The position numbers and the translations under genes are program-made. Shown here one piece after another: positions 24,451 to 34,782 of a stretch of 64,000 bases of DNA (within the stretch, counting starts at the first letter, position 1; every line of letters begins with the position of its first letter). The stretch is from Gonatopus flavifemur (Eukaryota; Arthropoda; Insecta; Hymenoptera; Dryinidae), in contig JAFFJZ010000046.1 of assembly GCA_018340375.1 (NCBI GenBank), forward strand, positions 1,054,001-1,118,000. The letters run 5' to 3'. Below the pieces are notes generated by a model. That model was not told the DNA's origin. It saw only the letters and a list, made by a program, of their open reading frames with translations, and did not search any database.

Positions 24451-26217
24451 AAGAACTAACGAAAGAAGAGTACTTGTTCGAAACTTATATTTGATTATGA
24501 CGAAACACATATTCATTCAGTTCATATATACTCTTTGAATAATACTCAGATGATGTGATGTGTAGGAAAGAAAAATGATGCTGAATAGTCAATAAATCAA
24601 CCTTATGAGAATTGTGATAAGTTAAATGAAATACTTATTTCGCTGGTGATGGTTGAACGTTTGCTAAGTTTTTTTCGCTGTATGCATAACGTGGAAAATC
24701 TTGTGAAATTTTCATAAGTTCCGCCTAATTAAAACCCAAATAGTTAGTTTTCAATTCACATTGAGAATAGATTGAACAAATTGTTCAACTGTTTTCAGAA
24801 GTAGGTAATGTGTTCGGAATGAAGGGATTGAATTTAAAAACAGGCACAGTTGAAAATCGTTCAAACATGTTCTTCTTATTGGAGGAAAATTTGTTTAATC
24901 AAAGAGTGTACAATCTGAAATCAAGTCTGTACATTCTTGTATTCAGTTTATCAAACTATGTCCATGATCTTAGGATGACCGAACGAGGTCCTGATGCGGA
25001 TACAGCGAGGAAAACCTACTTCGACCTTTTCAGGATAATTTGAGGAAATCCTGACTAGGACCAAATGAGGTCATCCATACGTGAGTTATCCACACTTAAT
25101 CCCGATCAGGACCGTAACGGGTATTCCTTATTTCGGATGACCTTGTCAGGTCCTCATCATATGTTGGGTTAACCTGATGACAATTTCCAGTCGGGACGGT
25201 CAAATGACCGTGTATCATCAGTACAAAGGGGAGCCGTTAACAATTTCCGTCAAGGTGGATACTTCATTGAATGATTTAGGAAATGCAGCACCGGCGACTG
25301 AAGTAGGGATTTCAAGTGCAAAATTGAAAGATCTAAGAAGTTTGCAGCAATATTTGAGCGTGGAAGGTCAGGCTTTCCATGAAAATCTTTTCAAAAACAC
25401 GACAATTCGTGATCCTAAAAAAAACGATAAAGAGCTTTTGTGAATGATAGGACACATTTTGAAATCCGTATGATTTATTTTTGAGTTTATTATTTCATCT
25501 TTTATTCTATAATATTTGGTTTGTTGTTTTTTTAATGTATGGAAAAGGTTCATACGATGTATTGAAATAAAAATTCTTTCAATTCAAAGGCATACTGATT
25601 GTATTCTTAAACTTCGAATCGTTCATTGAAACGGAATCTAAATTAAATACGAGGAAATGTGTCGTTTATGAATTCTACTGTCGCAGAATTGATGTTCCTA
25701 GATTGAAACCATCACTCAACAGCCATGTCAGATGAACAGCAACGTTCATGTTCTCAAATTTGCCAATATTCAATTATTGGTTCCTCCCAATAAAACGTTT
25801 AAATAACTATCTTACATTTCTCCATGTGTGTGATTATGTTTTATTGAAAAAGTGTGAAATATTTAATCGATTTCGGTGAACTGCATTCGAGAATTGTTTT
25901 TGAACAGCTTCATGTATCTAATCATTTTCATCCCCTTTGAAAACACCCATATTGTAACATCTCAATCAATGCACATCGCATTTTTTTCACTCAACCTGGA
26001 ATAATTTCTAACCTACAATACGGAATTGTCTCAAAATTCGTCAGAGTGTTGTTGAATACATCGCAACAACTTTCCCACTGGAAGTTTATTTAGTATCGCG
26101 AATTTCTTGTATGTTTTTGATATGAAAGTCCTGGAACGTGATTAGCGGTGGTTGCCTACTTTCAGGTGCACTAGACGAGAGGTCACGCGCACAACCGATT
26201 ACTCGATCCGGCCCTTC

Positions 26218-26795
26218 AATTACAAAAAAGGGCGAAAGCGGAAGAGATATAAGAGCAAGAATAGCACAAGGAAAACAGGCTTTTTACCAAGAGAAACAGT
26301 TATTACGCTCAAAAAATATAAGCTTGAAAGTGAGGAAGAAATTCTTGAAAAGTTACGTTTGGAGCACAGCATTATATGGTTGCGGAACTTGGACAATGGG
26401 GAAAACTGATCAACGGAGACTTGAAGCTTTTGAAATGTGGTGTTATAGGAGGATGCTCAGAATAAAACGGATAAACAAAGTCAAAAATGAAGAAGTACTC
26501 GAGCAGATAAATGAAAAAAGAAATCTTTCGAAACACATCGTGACAAGGACAAGCAATCTTATAGGACACACATTACGGCATGAGAGTTTATTGAAAACAA
26601 TATTGGAAGGGAAAATGAATGGTAAAACTGTTAAAGGTAGACCTAAATTGAGTTATATGAAGCAAATCGTACAAGACAAGGGATGTAGTAGGTATGTAGA
26701 AATTAAACGTTTGGCGGATAATAGACAGGGGCGGAGGGTTTTATTAAACCAGTCGTAAGACTGATGACTTCATGATGATGATGATGATCGTGATG
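26218..26795 (+). pseudogene. RTE-type LINE, 3' part (C-terminal domain and tail)
   Basis: The open frame begins at the AATT duplication and runs to 26758: RDIRARIAQGKQAFYQEKQ, SYVWSTALYGCGTWTM, RRLEAFEMWCYRRMLRI, ...EEVLEQINEKRNL, GRPKLSYMKQIVQDKG and ends LLNQS. This C-terminal pattern is characteristic of insect RTE-like endonuclease-RT proteins. The element ends a few bases downstream in a (GAT)n run at about 26774-26789. It is the continuation of the LINE at 8221-9920, separated by 16.3 kb of later insertions. No stop or frameshift is seen in this half. Confidence 0.85.
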
Positions 26796-28504
26796 AACCG
26801 ATAAAACAGAAATGAATTGATCTCAAATGAATATGTATGAAATTGACTTTTAGCACCATCTGGCGAGAGACTTGCATCAATAGAGTGTGAAATTCGGCGT
26901 ATGTCTTCTACAAATCATGATTCCGATTCTGTATTAAGACTGAGAATTATTAATTTTTATTCAAGTGAGTATTTTTGTCATTCAATTTACACATGATAAT
27001 AACTGTGTAAATTTTGAATTTCATGATTTATGACCATGTGGATACAATACTGATTTATGCATGGTGATATCTGCACATTGGGGGCGTGAATATCAGTAAC
27101 TATTTCCCTCCCAGTTCAGATCTAGTCCAACCAATCTCTCGTCAGATGGAGATGTAAACCGGTTATAATTCTCTGAGTGGATGTTGACACCACTGAGTGC
27201 ACTAATATAAATTCATCAAAATATACATTCCATTGCAATATACAGTGCGTCTGCGACGGGATGTTCGTGGTAACAGTAAATATAAAGTATAAGAATTACA
27301 ATCGAATGGCTACATACAGTCATATGCAATAACAAAAAATGGCGAACATACGCTAGATATGATTCAAGCAAGATGGCATATAACCTCTCTTTTCAAGCGA
27401 CATTTGCCATCTTTTTAACCTCTCATTTTTTATCATATAACTGAATGGTATCTGAAGTTTTGGAAAAATATGTAGAAATGGGTTCCAGAATAGGTAGACA
27501 CTTGAATGGATAGATGGATAGGCGGATGGTTGATCAGAGCAGAGTACCGAGTCTTAGATACACTCCGTGGTAAAATAGGTGTTTCAGATCAGGCATATAT
27601 GAAAGAGCCCAACATGATCCTGGTCATATTACCTGATGTTAGTTCACTATATACGGAGAAAATCCTATTTTATACCCTAAGATATCTTTTGAATTCTTCA
27701 GATTTCTCTCAGAAATGAGGACGATGAGGTATCGATTTTCATAATTCAACCATAAAGGGGCTTGATAAGGATTGGATTCTGTAACTATACATAAATCCGT
27801 TGTGGAATGAGTATTTCACGACAGGCACATACAGGAGGGCCCGACATGGCCCTGATTATATTACCTGGTGTCACTTGATTATATGTAGAGAAATCTTCAC
27901 CTGAGGCAAAGCTATTAGGCCCCGGTTCAATATCCTTGTCACGGTCTGCGTCAGAAAATCAATATTCCATGTTCAGATGACATATCAGATCCCGGTGGGG
28001 TGCGGATCTTTATACCTGGTTGCATATATGTTTATGTGAAACCACGTCTACTCAAGGCACATACATGAAGGCATGATCAAAAACTGATATCATGACCTGA
28101 TGGGACTCTAATTAGCTGAGCATGAAAGGCAATCTCATCCAATCTTGACCCGGTCATGATCACTCTCTAAAATCTTTGGAGTGAGATTTCACTCTTTAGC
28201 CAGCCAGAAGTGAGCCTGTCGAATTTTCGAGTGAAATTTCCACTCTTTTAGAGTGATATTCTGAGGTTTGAGGTTAGAAATTCACAACCACTTCGACGTT
28301 AGAGTCAATTTTTCACTCTAAAAGAGTCAGGGGTCACTCGAAACGAGTGTAAATTCCACTCGAAGCGGACGGGCTCACTTCTGACACTTAGTGGAGTGGA
28401 ACGTGCGATTGTTCACTCTTTCAGATTCAGAGAGCAGGCATGTCTCAATAAGGTATACCTTGAGATCACCCAATCATGACTGATCGGGGAAATTTCTAGT
28501 CGGG
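26796..28504. repeat. Non-coding repeats, ending in a CCCGACT-type terminus
   Basis: From about 27590 there are repeated units with ATCAGGCATATATGAAAGAGCCC, GATCCTGGTCATATTACCTG and related forms (27590, 27830, 28060). The sequence at 28484-28504, GGGGAAATTTCTAGTCGGG, is the right end of the same family as 16513-25195. The matching left end was not found, so this copy is probably truncated. Confidence 0.5.
28150..28460. repeat. Dispersed ACTCTNNAGAGTG-type repeat
   Basis: Many short palindromic steps such as ACTCTTTTAGAGTGA, CACTCTAAAAGAGTC and GGAGTGAGATTTCACTC. The same style of motif appears at about 2790-2855 and 39470-39600. Its nature is unknown. Confidence 0.5.
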
Positions 28505-29150
28505 AAATGACTACCGGCAATACGTTGAATCATTTGCGACCGACATTTCCCATCACGTTCTGCAATTCCTCCAATCAGTTCCCTGTGTCAGTTCTCACTC
28601 CTGCTGTGTCTGTAGCAAGAAAAACTAATAATTCATTGATCCATCATACGATGCTCCCACAATTCTATAACTTCAAGTCCACTTGATAATGTTTTCATTC
28701 TAAACTTCCAATTCCTGAAGTTCCCACCAACACACAAATACGGTGGGGCTGAACCGAAAAAACTCACAAGTCGTGTCACTTCAGAAAGTTTTGTGAATTT
28801 CGATTCCACGTGATTTTCTGAGAGGAAAAATGCAAAGTTGAAAATCGCACGTGGTATCGTTTCCATTTTACGGCACATTTACTGTTAGTATCTTGCTTAT
28901 TTCAATGTATCTCACCAAGAAGTCCCAATATATGATGCATTATGCGTATGGCTTTTCATTTCAATTTCTTCTTCCACATAAATCACTGTTTATAATCAAA
29001 ATTTCATCGCTTTACAGAGGATAATATGTTATTTCTAATAAATGATACATCATTTTGAAATTAAAAAATCATCTGTTTACACGTTTTTTCCCACATTCCA
29101 GCTTTCAGTGGAAATGAGATAGGAAAATATTGTTTCAAGGTTGTACTATG

Positions 29151-29423
29151 CACGGAAAAAATAAGTAGTCCAAATTTTCGTTGACTAGTATACCAATTTT
29201 GGATGGATCACAAGTTTGGAAAGAATTCCTATACTGGGTTTTGATAATTCGTTAACTGTGTTCACTATTCGAACAATGAATCCACTTTGTATTTTCATCA
29301 TCGAAATAATGGGAAGAGTCAACGAATTATTGAAATCCAGTGTACGAATTCTTCTCCAAATTGTGCTCCGTCCAAAAGTGACATACCAGTCAACGAAAAT
29401 TTGGATCACTGATTTTTTCCGTG
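29151..29423. mobile_element. Hairpin MITE, 273 bp
   Basis: CACGGAAAAAATAAGTAGTC at 29151 pairs with the reverse complement ending at 29423. The inverted match continues with few mismatches almost to the centre near 29287, so the whole unit folds into one hairpin. No clear target duplication was found. Both strands give look-alike reading frames because of the palindrome. Confidence 0.85.
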
Positions 29424-30039
29424 TGGTGAAGAATTCCTACTTTATATACGAATTTTATTATTCAAACATTCAGTGATTTATTACCGTTCTAAAATTGGAA
29501 TCAAACGAACATATTTTCCATTCTGTAAATTAAGATTTATCTGCCAGTCGGTAAGATCTAATGTATGTTGCCAACCCAGGTGCGTCGGTGTTTTGTTGCT
29601 AATCATCATGAAAATAGACTTAACATTCGCTTGCTATTTTTCGGTGGAACTGAAAAGATCATCATAATCATGAAGTAATCCAAAAACTCATTGTAGGAAG
29701 AACTGACAGTTCAATACTGTATTCAAATTACGATCGTAAAATAACGCGTAGCTGTTGCAAAACGACTTTGAAATATATTCAATGGTTAATGAATATTACT
29801 TGACTATATTCCATTATAGTGAATTACATTATGTATACATTATTTTGAGCGAATTCAGTGTGCTCTAGGATCCAAGTTGGCAATATTCCAGTCAGCATCG
29901 TGAATTTCGAATTGTGACTCACACAGCACCACATTTCAGAGAGAGCTCTTGAAGAATTCATTTAGAACTATAAGAATTCAACATGAATACATTGAGCAGT
30001 CTCTCTGAACTGTGGTACTGTGGGAGGGATCTTATATTC

Positions 30040-30260
30040 GTCATTTTCGACCTCAAAAACCCCCCAACCCCGAGCTCCAGGCGAATCCACTCGATTGTCA
30101 AATGTTGGCGTCGCCATATTGGATTCGCCATTTCGAATTCCACATTTTCCATGCCGGATTCGTAATCAGCGACCTCGAAAACCCCCGAGTAGTGATCGTA
30201 AGCACATTTGAAAATTTTCCCGTCACTCGTTCGAAGTTTTTGCATGGGGTTGCTCCTCAA
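30040..30260. repeat. Relic of a Transib 3' end
   Basis: Two copies of the subterminal unit (GCCATATTGGATTCGCCATT, GATTCGTAATCAGCGACCTC, AAAACCCCCGAG) are followed by TTTGAAAATTTTCCC. The same order is seen just inside the right ends of copies A and C. No CACAGTG terminus is preserved. The flanks (29424-30040 and 30260-30700) show no gene. Confidence 0.5.
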
Positions 30261-30729
30261 TGTGAAATAGGAGCAATATGGGGGAACTCATGTTTCCTCA
30301 TTTTGAAAGCTCTACAAAATGACGCAATGTTGGTGAATCCCGCTCAAAATCCATGGGAGAACATTGGAAACCTACCCCCTCCCAGGTATATTTTCCCCCC
30401 TCCTTGGGAGGAAAGGGGCTTTTTCCACATGAAGACAACCTCGTATGTTTTGTCTCTTCGAATGCTTCGACCATGCAAATCTGTGAGTAGATCGAATCGA
30501 ATTATCTATGCGGAATTTGAAATTTTTCACTTTTTCCGGAATTCTTTGAAGGGTTGTTTCATCCCTTTAAAACGCGATTAGGTACGTATGAAAAAATACG
30601 TGTCCCCTGAGATCACGAGTCCTACAACATATGTTCATCTCAACCAAATCGGCGACGGACACCTCGAAACGTTTCCTTGTCAGCACCACTCGTAGCTAAT
30701 ATAGCTATGTCATCCGCAACTCTCAACAT

Positions 30730-31400
30730 GCTCACATTTTAACCTCAAATCTGCAATTTCAATGGCACTTGATCCTCCACTCCGTTCATCGCTTCTTCTA
30801 CATACAAATTGGAAATCAGTGGCGATAGTGAGCATCCTTGTCTCACCCCTCTCCTAATTTGTGCTTCTCCTTTTCGACCCTCTATTTCTATTATTGCGGT
30901 TTGATTCTCATATGATTCATATATTATTCTCCTATCCCTGAAATTATTTCCCACCTACAAAACCTATATACACAGACTTTTTCAACTGTAGACTTTTCTC
31001 TACTACTGTTCTGAGTGCTAATATCGCTTCCCGCGTTCCCCTATTCTTCCTAAAACCGAACTGATCTTCTGCTAATCTACTCTCTATTATATTCTCTATT
31101 CTTCTGTATGTGATTCTTGTTAGTATTTTCGAGGCATGTGAAGTTAAACTAATCGTTCTGTGGTTCCCGCATTTGTCTGCTTCTTGTTTTTTTTGGAATG
31201 GCGACAATTTTATTCTTCTGGAAATCTTTCGGTACTTCGCCTATTTCGTACATATCTCTGACCAATCCAAACAGCGCATCACGAGTTCTCTGACTGGAGG
31301 CTTTGATAAGGTCCGCACTTATGCCATCTATTCCTGGCACTCCATTATTCCTCAATTCTCTCAAAGCCCTGTCGAATTCTGATCTCAAAATTGAATCTCA
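30730..31400 (-). pseudogene. RTE-type LINE fragment lacking RT motif A
   Basis: Read on the minus strand, three open pieces follow each other: 31388-31149 (linker, GIDGISADLIKASSQRTRDA, DFQKNKIVAIPKKTR), 31207-30944 (ISLTSHASKILTRITYRR, DQFGFRKNRGTREAI, SVYIGFV) and 30954-30745 (NNFRDRRIIYESYENQTAII, RRGVRQGCSLSPLISNLYVE). A deletion between GFV and VGNN removes the stretch that in the 8-kb copy carries VDIQKAFDNVNW, including a catalytic aspartate. Both ends are truncated and the frame shifts once near 31170. Dead copy of the same family as 8221-9920. Confidence 0.8.
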
Positions 31401-31449
31401 CAATTCTTCTTCAATCACATCTTCCTTCTCCTCTAAAAATCCTACAGCT

Positions 31450-32290
31450 CATCATTCTTAAATATGTGTGACAAATGAAAACAATCTCATTCGACAGCCC
31501 ATTTTTCCTCTCATTTCAAGCATATTCAATAATAAGGATTCGTGAGAGTGGAAATATGTCAGAATAGATATTCATGAACAGTGATATGTAGGGAAGAATT
31601 ACCTAAAAATGAAGATCATTGAAAATACAGATCTCTAATGGAGAATGTTCAATTGAAAATAGAGCATTTGAGAGAAAGAATATTTCGGAGTATTATATAT
31701 GCTATAAACTATATTAAAATTATGGATATTGTTTTTGAGTGACTGAGGATCAACCTGATTGTTGTAGCTGGAGATAGAATCGATCCTAAAATATCCCCGC
31801 CAAAAGTTTGAACTCTCCAGTTGTTTCATTCAAGTTGAATCGTATCTCCATTCTTACGATCTTCCATCTTTAGTTTTGGATACGTTTGTTATATTTTCAT
31901 CTTCAGATATTTCAACTACTGCAGGTCTGTATTCCTAAATATGTGTTGAAAATTGAAAAAACATTCATTCGACAGCAATTTTTTTCTTTCTATTTATGAT
32001 CAGATATGGTATTGGAGAGAAGAATTTTCTGAGAAAAAAACAGAAATGAAAATACGAATATTTTATGGAAAACCAAGTACTTGAAAGTACGAACATTTCG
32101 GGATATCATATATGTCATAACTGAGTTTGAAATCATGAAAATTGTTGTAGAATAATCATCAGTAGCGTGGCTAGTGTGATTGAAGATACGATTTATTCTG
32201 AGATGATCTCTTCAAAAGTTTTATCTGTCCTGTTGTTACATTCGAGCTGAATGATATTTCTGTTCTCACAAACCTCTATTCTTTTGTACA
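31450..32290. repeat. Two diverged direct copies of a ~400-bp block
   Basis: The first block (about 31455-31860) and the second (about 31935-32280) share in order CTAAATATGTGT, CATTCGACAGC, GGAGAGAAGAATT, a TTTCGG(A/G)(G/T)AT-ATATATG segment, and GTTTGAACTCTC/TTTTATCTGTCC. Divergence is high. Non-coding, origin unknown. Confidence 0.5.
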
Positions 32291-32439
32291 GTCATACTTG
32301 TTTTTTTGTTGTTTACTCGATTTACTGTTCTCAAATCACAGATGACATGGCGTTCACACTGTAACAAGAAAGTCTTGATCTGTTTGCATCTTAATTTCAG
32401 ACAATGCTCTTTCCATTGTGTCGGCGATTGTTTTTAAAG

Positions 32440-33755
32440 CTTTTATTTAACTTCACTTATATGTATGTCCTGGAATTTTGCAATCAATATTTCACCCACT
32501 TCCACTGGAGCGATCGGGCTCAAATTTTGCATACATGTTTGGTTCTGGTGACAATACACGAATAACCACCCCATAAATGTCTGTACTTCTCTCCATTTAG
32601 CGTATCTGCAATGAAGTACGGTCCAATTACTTGAGATCGAAAAATACCACACCAAACATTCACAGCCCATTGTCTTTGATGCTCTACTTGACGTAACCAT
32701 CTTGGATTTTCTGTCGCCCAGTAATGCATATTATGTCGATTTACTTGACCATGATTGGTGAACGTCGACTCATCAGAAAATAATATGTTGATGAAGTTGT
32801 TATTGTGCATTTGCGCTAGACCCCATCGACAAAACTGTACACGATTTTCGAAATCATCACCGTGAAGGTCTTGATGCAAACAAATGTGATACGGATGGAA
32901 TTTGTGACGTTTCAGTATTCGAAGAGCACTTCTTCGAGAAATTCCCGAATGGAGTTCAATTCCACGAGAGTTCACGTGTGGATTATTGGCTACTGCAGCT
33001 AGTTCATTAACTTCCGCATTTTCTCCGCTAACAGTTCTCATTCGATGTCGTTTTTCCCTTGTAACACTTCCCGTTTCTGAGAATAATTTTGTAATGCGTT
33101 GAAAATACCTAATGGATGGCGTTGTTCTTTCAGGAAATCGTTCTGCATACAAGTCATATGCTTGTCTGGGGTTCTTATGCACTTCACCGTGAATGTAGAT
33201 CATATCGATCTTTCCAGAAACCGTGTATCGGATATCCATGATTTTCAATTTGTCGTAAAAACCAAGTAATAATCAAATGTAACTGACAAACTGACTTTCA
33301 AAATCGTGAATTTTCACTGAACCCCGTCGTTTGTTTACATCGCGTGAGCTCTGAATGGTGGTAATGTAGACGATTGAAATGTGTTGTGTATTGACAACTT
33401 TTGTACGAAATATTCTTTTGCAAGACCCTTCGTTTTCGAGTTATTCGAATGTCAGATTCAGAATGGAACAATATCGATTAGAGCGCCATTTTTGCGGATT
33501 CCAGGAAAATGGTTTAGACAAAAGTTTCTTGGTATTTGACCTAGAATCCAAATCTGCAGTACAAAATATGAGATGCTATTTAAAAAACAAGACTTGATCT
33601 CAGAATGCCCTTGAAGATGAGATTTGAGGTCAAAGCCAAGGCCACCATCGGATGTCCCCCTCGGTACCCTACAACTTTTGCCCGAAAAATTTTCTCGTAT
33701 CTCACTTTATTTTTGGAAAAAACGCCCGCGACACTTTAAATGCCCCACCCTGTAT
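32440..33755 (-). mobile_element. Tc1/mariner-type element, 3' part deleted
   Basis: The right (5') end is ACAGGGTGGGGCATTTAAAG at about 33755, next to a TATATATA run, typical for insect mariner relatives. It is followed by a 500-bp leader and the transposase. The other inverted repeat was not found; the element seems to lose its 3' half after codon ~225. Confidence 0.65.
32520..33248 (-). pseudogene. Tc1/mariner transposase, truncated
   Basis: The frame of 242 residues has an N-terminal DUF4817-like DNA-binding region (GKIDMIYIHGEVHKNPRQAY, FPERTTPSIRYFQRI) and a DDE start, NILFSDESTFTNHGQVNRHN, with the first catalytic Asp in FSDES. VNVWCGIFRSQVIGPYFI and TLNGEKYRH follow. The match to the family ends there; the last 25 residues are unrelated, so the second Asp and the final acidic residue are absent. 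The likely start is MDIRYTV, four codons inside the listed frame. Normal length is about 340-350 residues, so about a third is missing. Confidence 0.8.
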
Positions 33756-34480
33756 ATATATGCGTATATATTAATACTAACTACCCATATAACATTGTTA
33801 TATAAATTTTATATAAAATTACATCACGTGAAATGACAATTTTGTAATTCGGAAATAACAGTTGAATAACTATATCTTTTCCGGAATAAATTGATTCTAA
33901 ATAAACCTATGTAACAATTTAGTCACATGCAAATAACAATCTTTCATGTAAAGTTTCATCTGCAAATTCATAAAAAGGATATATCTGTAGAAATTCTCAT
34001 GTTATGTAATTTTCATCATTCCATGATATACTCTTATTACTCCTCATATATATACTCAAATATATTCATATATTATTCATATTTTCTTTTATACATATAT
34101 CATACGATTCCAATTTTTAATCAATATTCAATGCAAAAATGCGAATATTCCAAAATACAACGATTTTCAAACTTGCTCCTACGCCTTTGAATTGTTTTTG
34201 AAAGTACATCAGAATGTATACATATTCTGCATACATCTGGGTGACAGATTTGAAGGAAACTCTTGTGCGCTACGGAAAAGCGTTCATAAAAAACTCGAGA
34301 CCAGAACAATGCGTATGCTGTTTCGATACCTAGCTATGTGACGTCAACCCATGCATTCCTAACTCTATGTGTACTTTCAGAAATAATATTGATTATTTAA
34401 ATATGCAACATCATTGGTGAATATTTATAACCAAACCCAAATTTGTTAAGTATTAGTTATTATCAATGAGTCTACAAGGA
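33756..34480. other. No gene recognised
   Basis: Very AT-rich sequence with TATATA runs and repeated CATATATT-like motifs. No coding frame or repeat family was recognised. Confidence 0.4.
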
Positions 34481-34621
34481 AAGGCTATGCAAACCTGAGG
34501 AAGAATTGATACATAGGAAAACCTATATAAAAAAACTCTTGAGACATAGAAAGAAAGAAAACTATTGTCTTTTCTTCCTCAAACGTTTGCACCCCTTCCC
34601 AGAGCCAACTTCCAAAAAGAG

Positions 34622-34630
34622 TATATAAAG
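34622..34630 (+). promoter_or_regulatory. TATA box of candidate gene
   Basis: TATATAAAG at 34622-34630. A start site is expected about 30 bases downstream, near 34652-34665, where ATTTTCCAGTC lies. It precedes the GTAAGT donor at 34784 by about 120 bases. Confidence 0.6.
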
Positions 34631-34782
34631 GCCGAGTTTGTGCCCTTTGACACACACAATTTTCCAGTCTTTCAAAAGTTCGCATTGTCGTTTCATTCTC
34701 TTATAAAATTCGAATTCATTTCTAAGTATCAAACTTCGATAAATCCAGTTTTACCTTCTTACACAGAGTCTACAAACAACCA

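Larger units (their letters stand above)
16513..25195. mobile_element. Unclassified DNA element with CCCGACT(A/G)GAAATT ends, 2-bp TSD AC
   Basis: Left end CCCGACTAGAAATTTACCCC and right end (reverse) CCCGACTGGAAATTGTC are inverted repeats. AC flanks both sides (16511-16512 and 25196-25197). The left arm of the host element preserves the empty site CCAAACGGT. GATCAGG-type repeats lie just inside both ends (16535-16680 and 25040-25185). The interior contains a large fold-back (22940-24450) and the later I-type LINE. Without the LINE and its duplication it is about 2.6 kb. No transposase was found, so it is non-autonomous. Similar termini occur near 7283 and at 28504. Confidence 0.75.
16198..25443 (+). 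pseudogene. DUF7869-like protein, right-arm copy, split by CCCGACT element
   Basis: The plus-strand frame opens from the palindrome centre and encodes FIEHLYPVRGHLYCECDRNF, TPEEYIEIMENSRNPPFTMI and a tail up to 16512. It breaks at the AC target site of the element 16513-25195 and resumes at 25196 with YHQYKGEPLTISVKV, EVGISSAKLKDLRSLQQYLS, and ends at TGA near 25443. Unlike the left arm, GGQNRN runs into the next segment without a stop. Only about the C-terminal half is present, because the fold-back centre interrupts the N-terminal side. Homology call is from motif memory; the split and rejoining points are seen directly. Confidence 0.65.
9921..26217. mobile_element. Fold-back DNA element with DUF7869-like gene, AATT target duplication
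   Basis: Left end GAAGGGCCGGATCGAGTA (from 9921) and right end (to 26217) are inverted copies. AATT flanks both sides (9917-9920 and 26218-26221), and removing the element rejoins the RTE reading frame (SII, then TKKGESGRDIRARI). Beyond the ends the arms stay inverted copies for about 1.4-1.5 kb each once later insertions are subtracted: 10505-11545 pairs with 25450-26200, and 15587-16020 pairs with 16170-16512. The arms meet at a unique centre of about 150 bp (16023-16170). The ancestral element was therefore about 3 kb. Four insertions enlarged it: a MITE and a Transib in the left arm, and a CCCGACT element carrying an I-type LINE in the right. The superfamily is not known to me. Confidence 0.8.
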
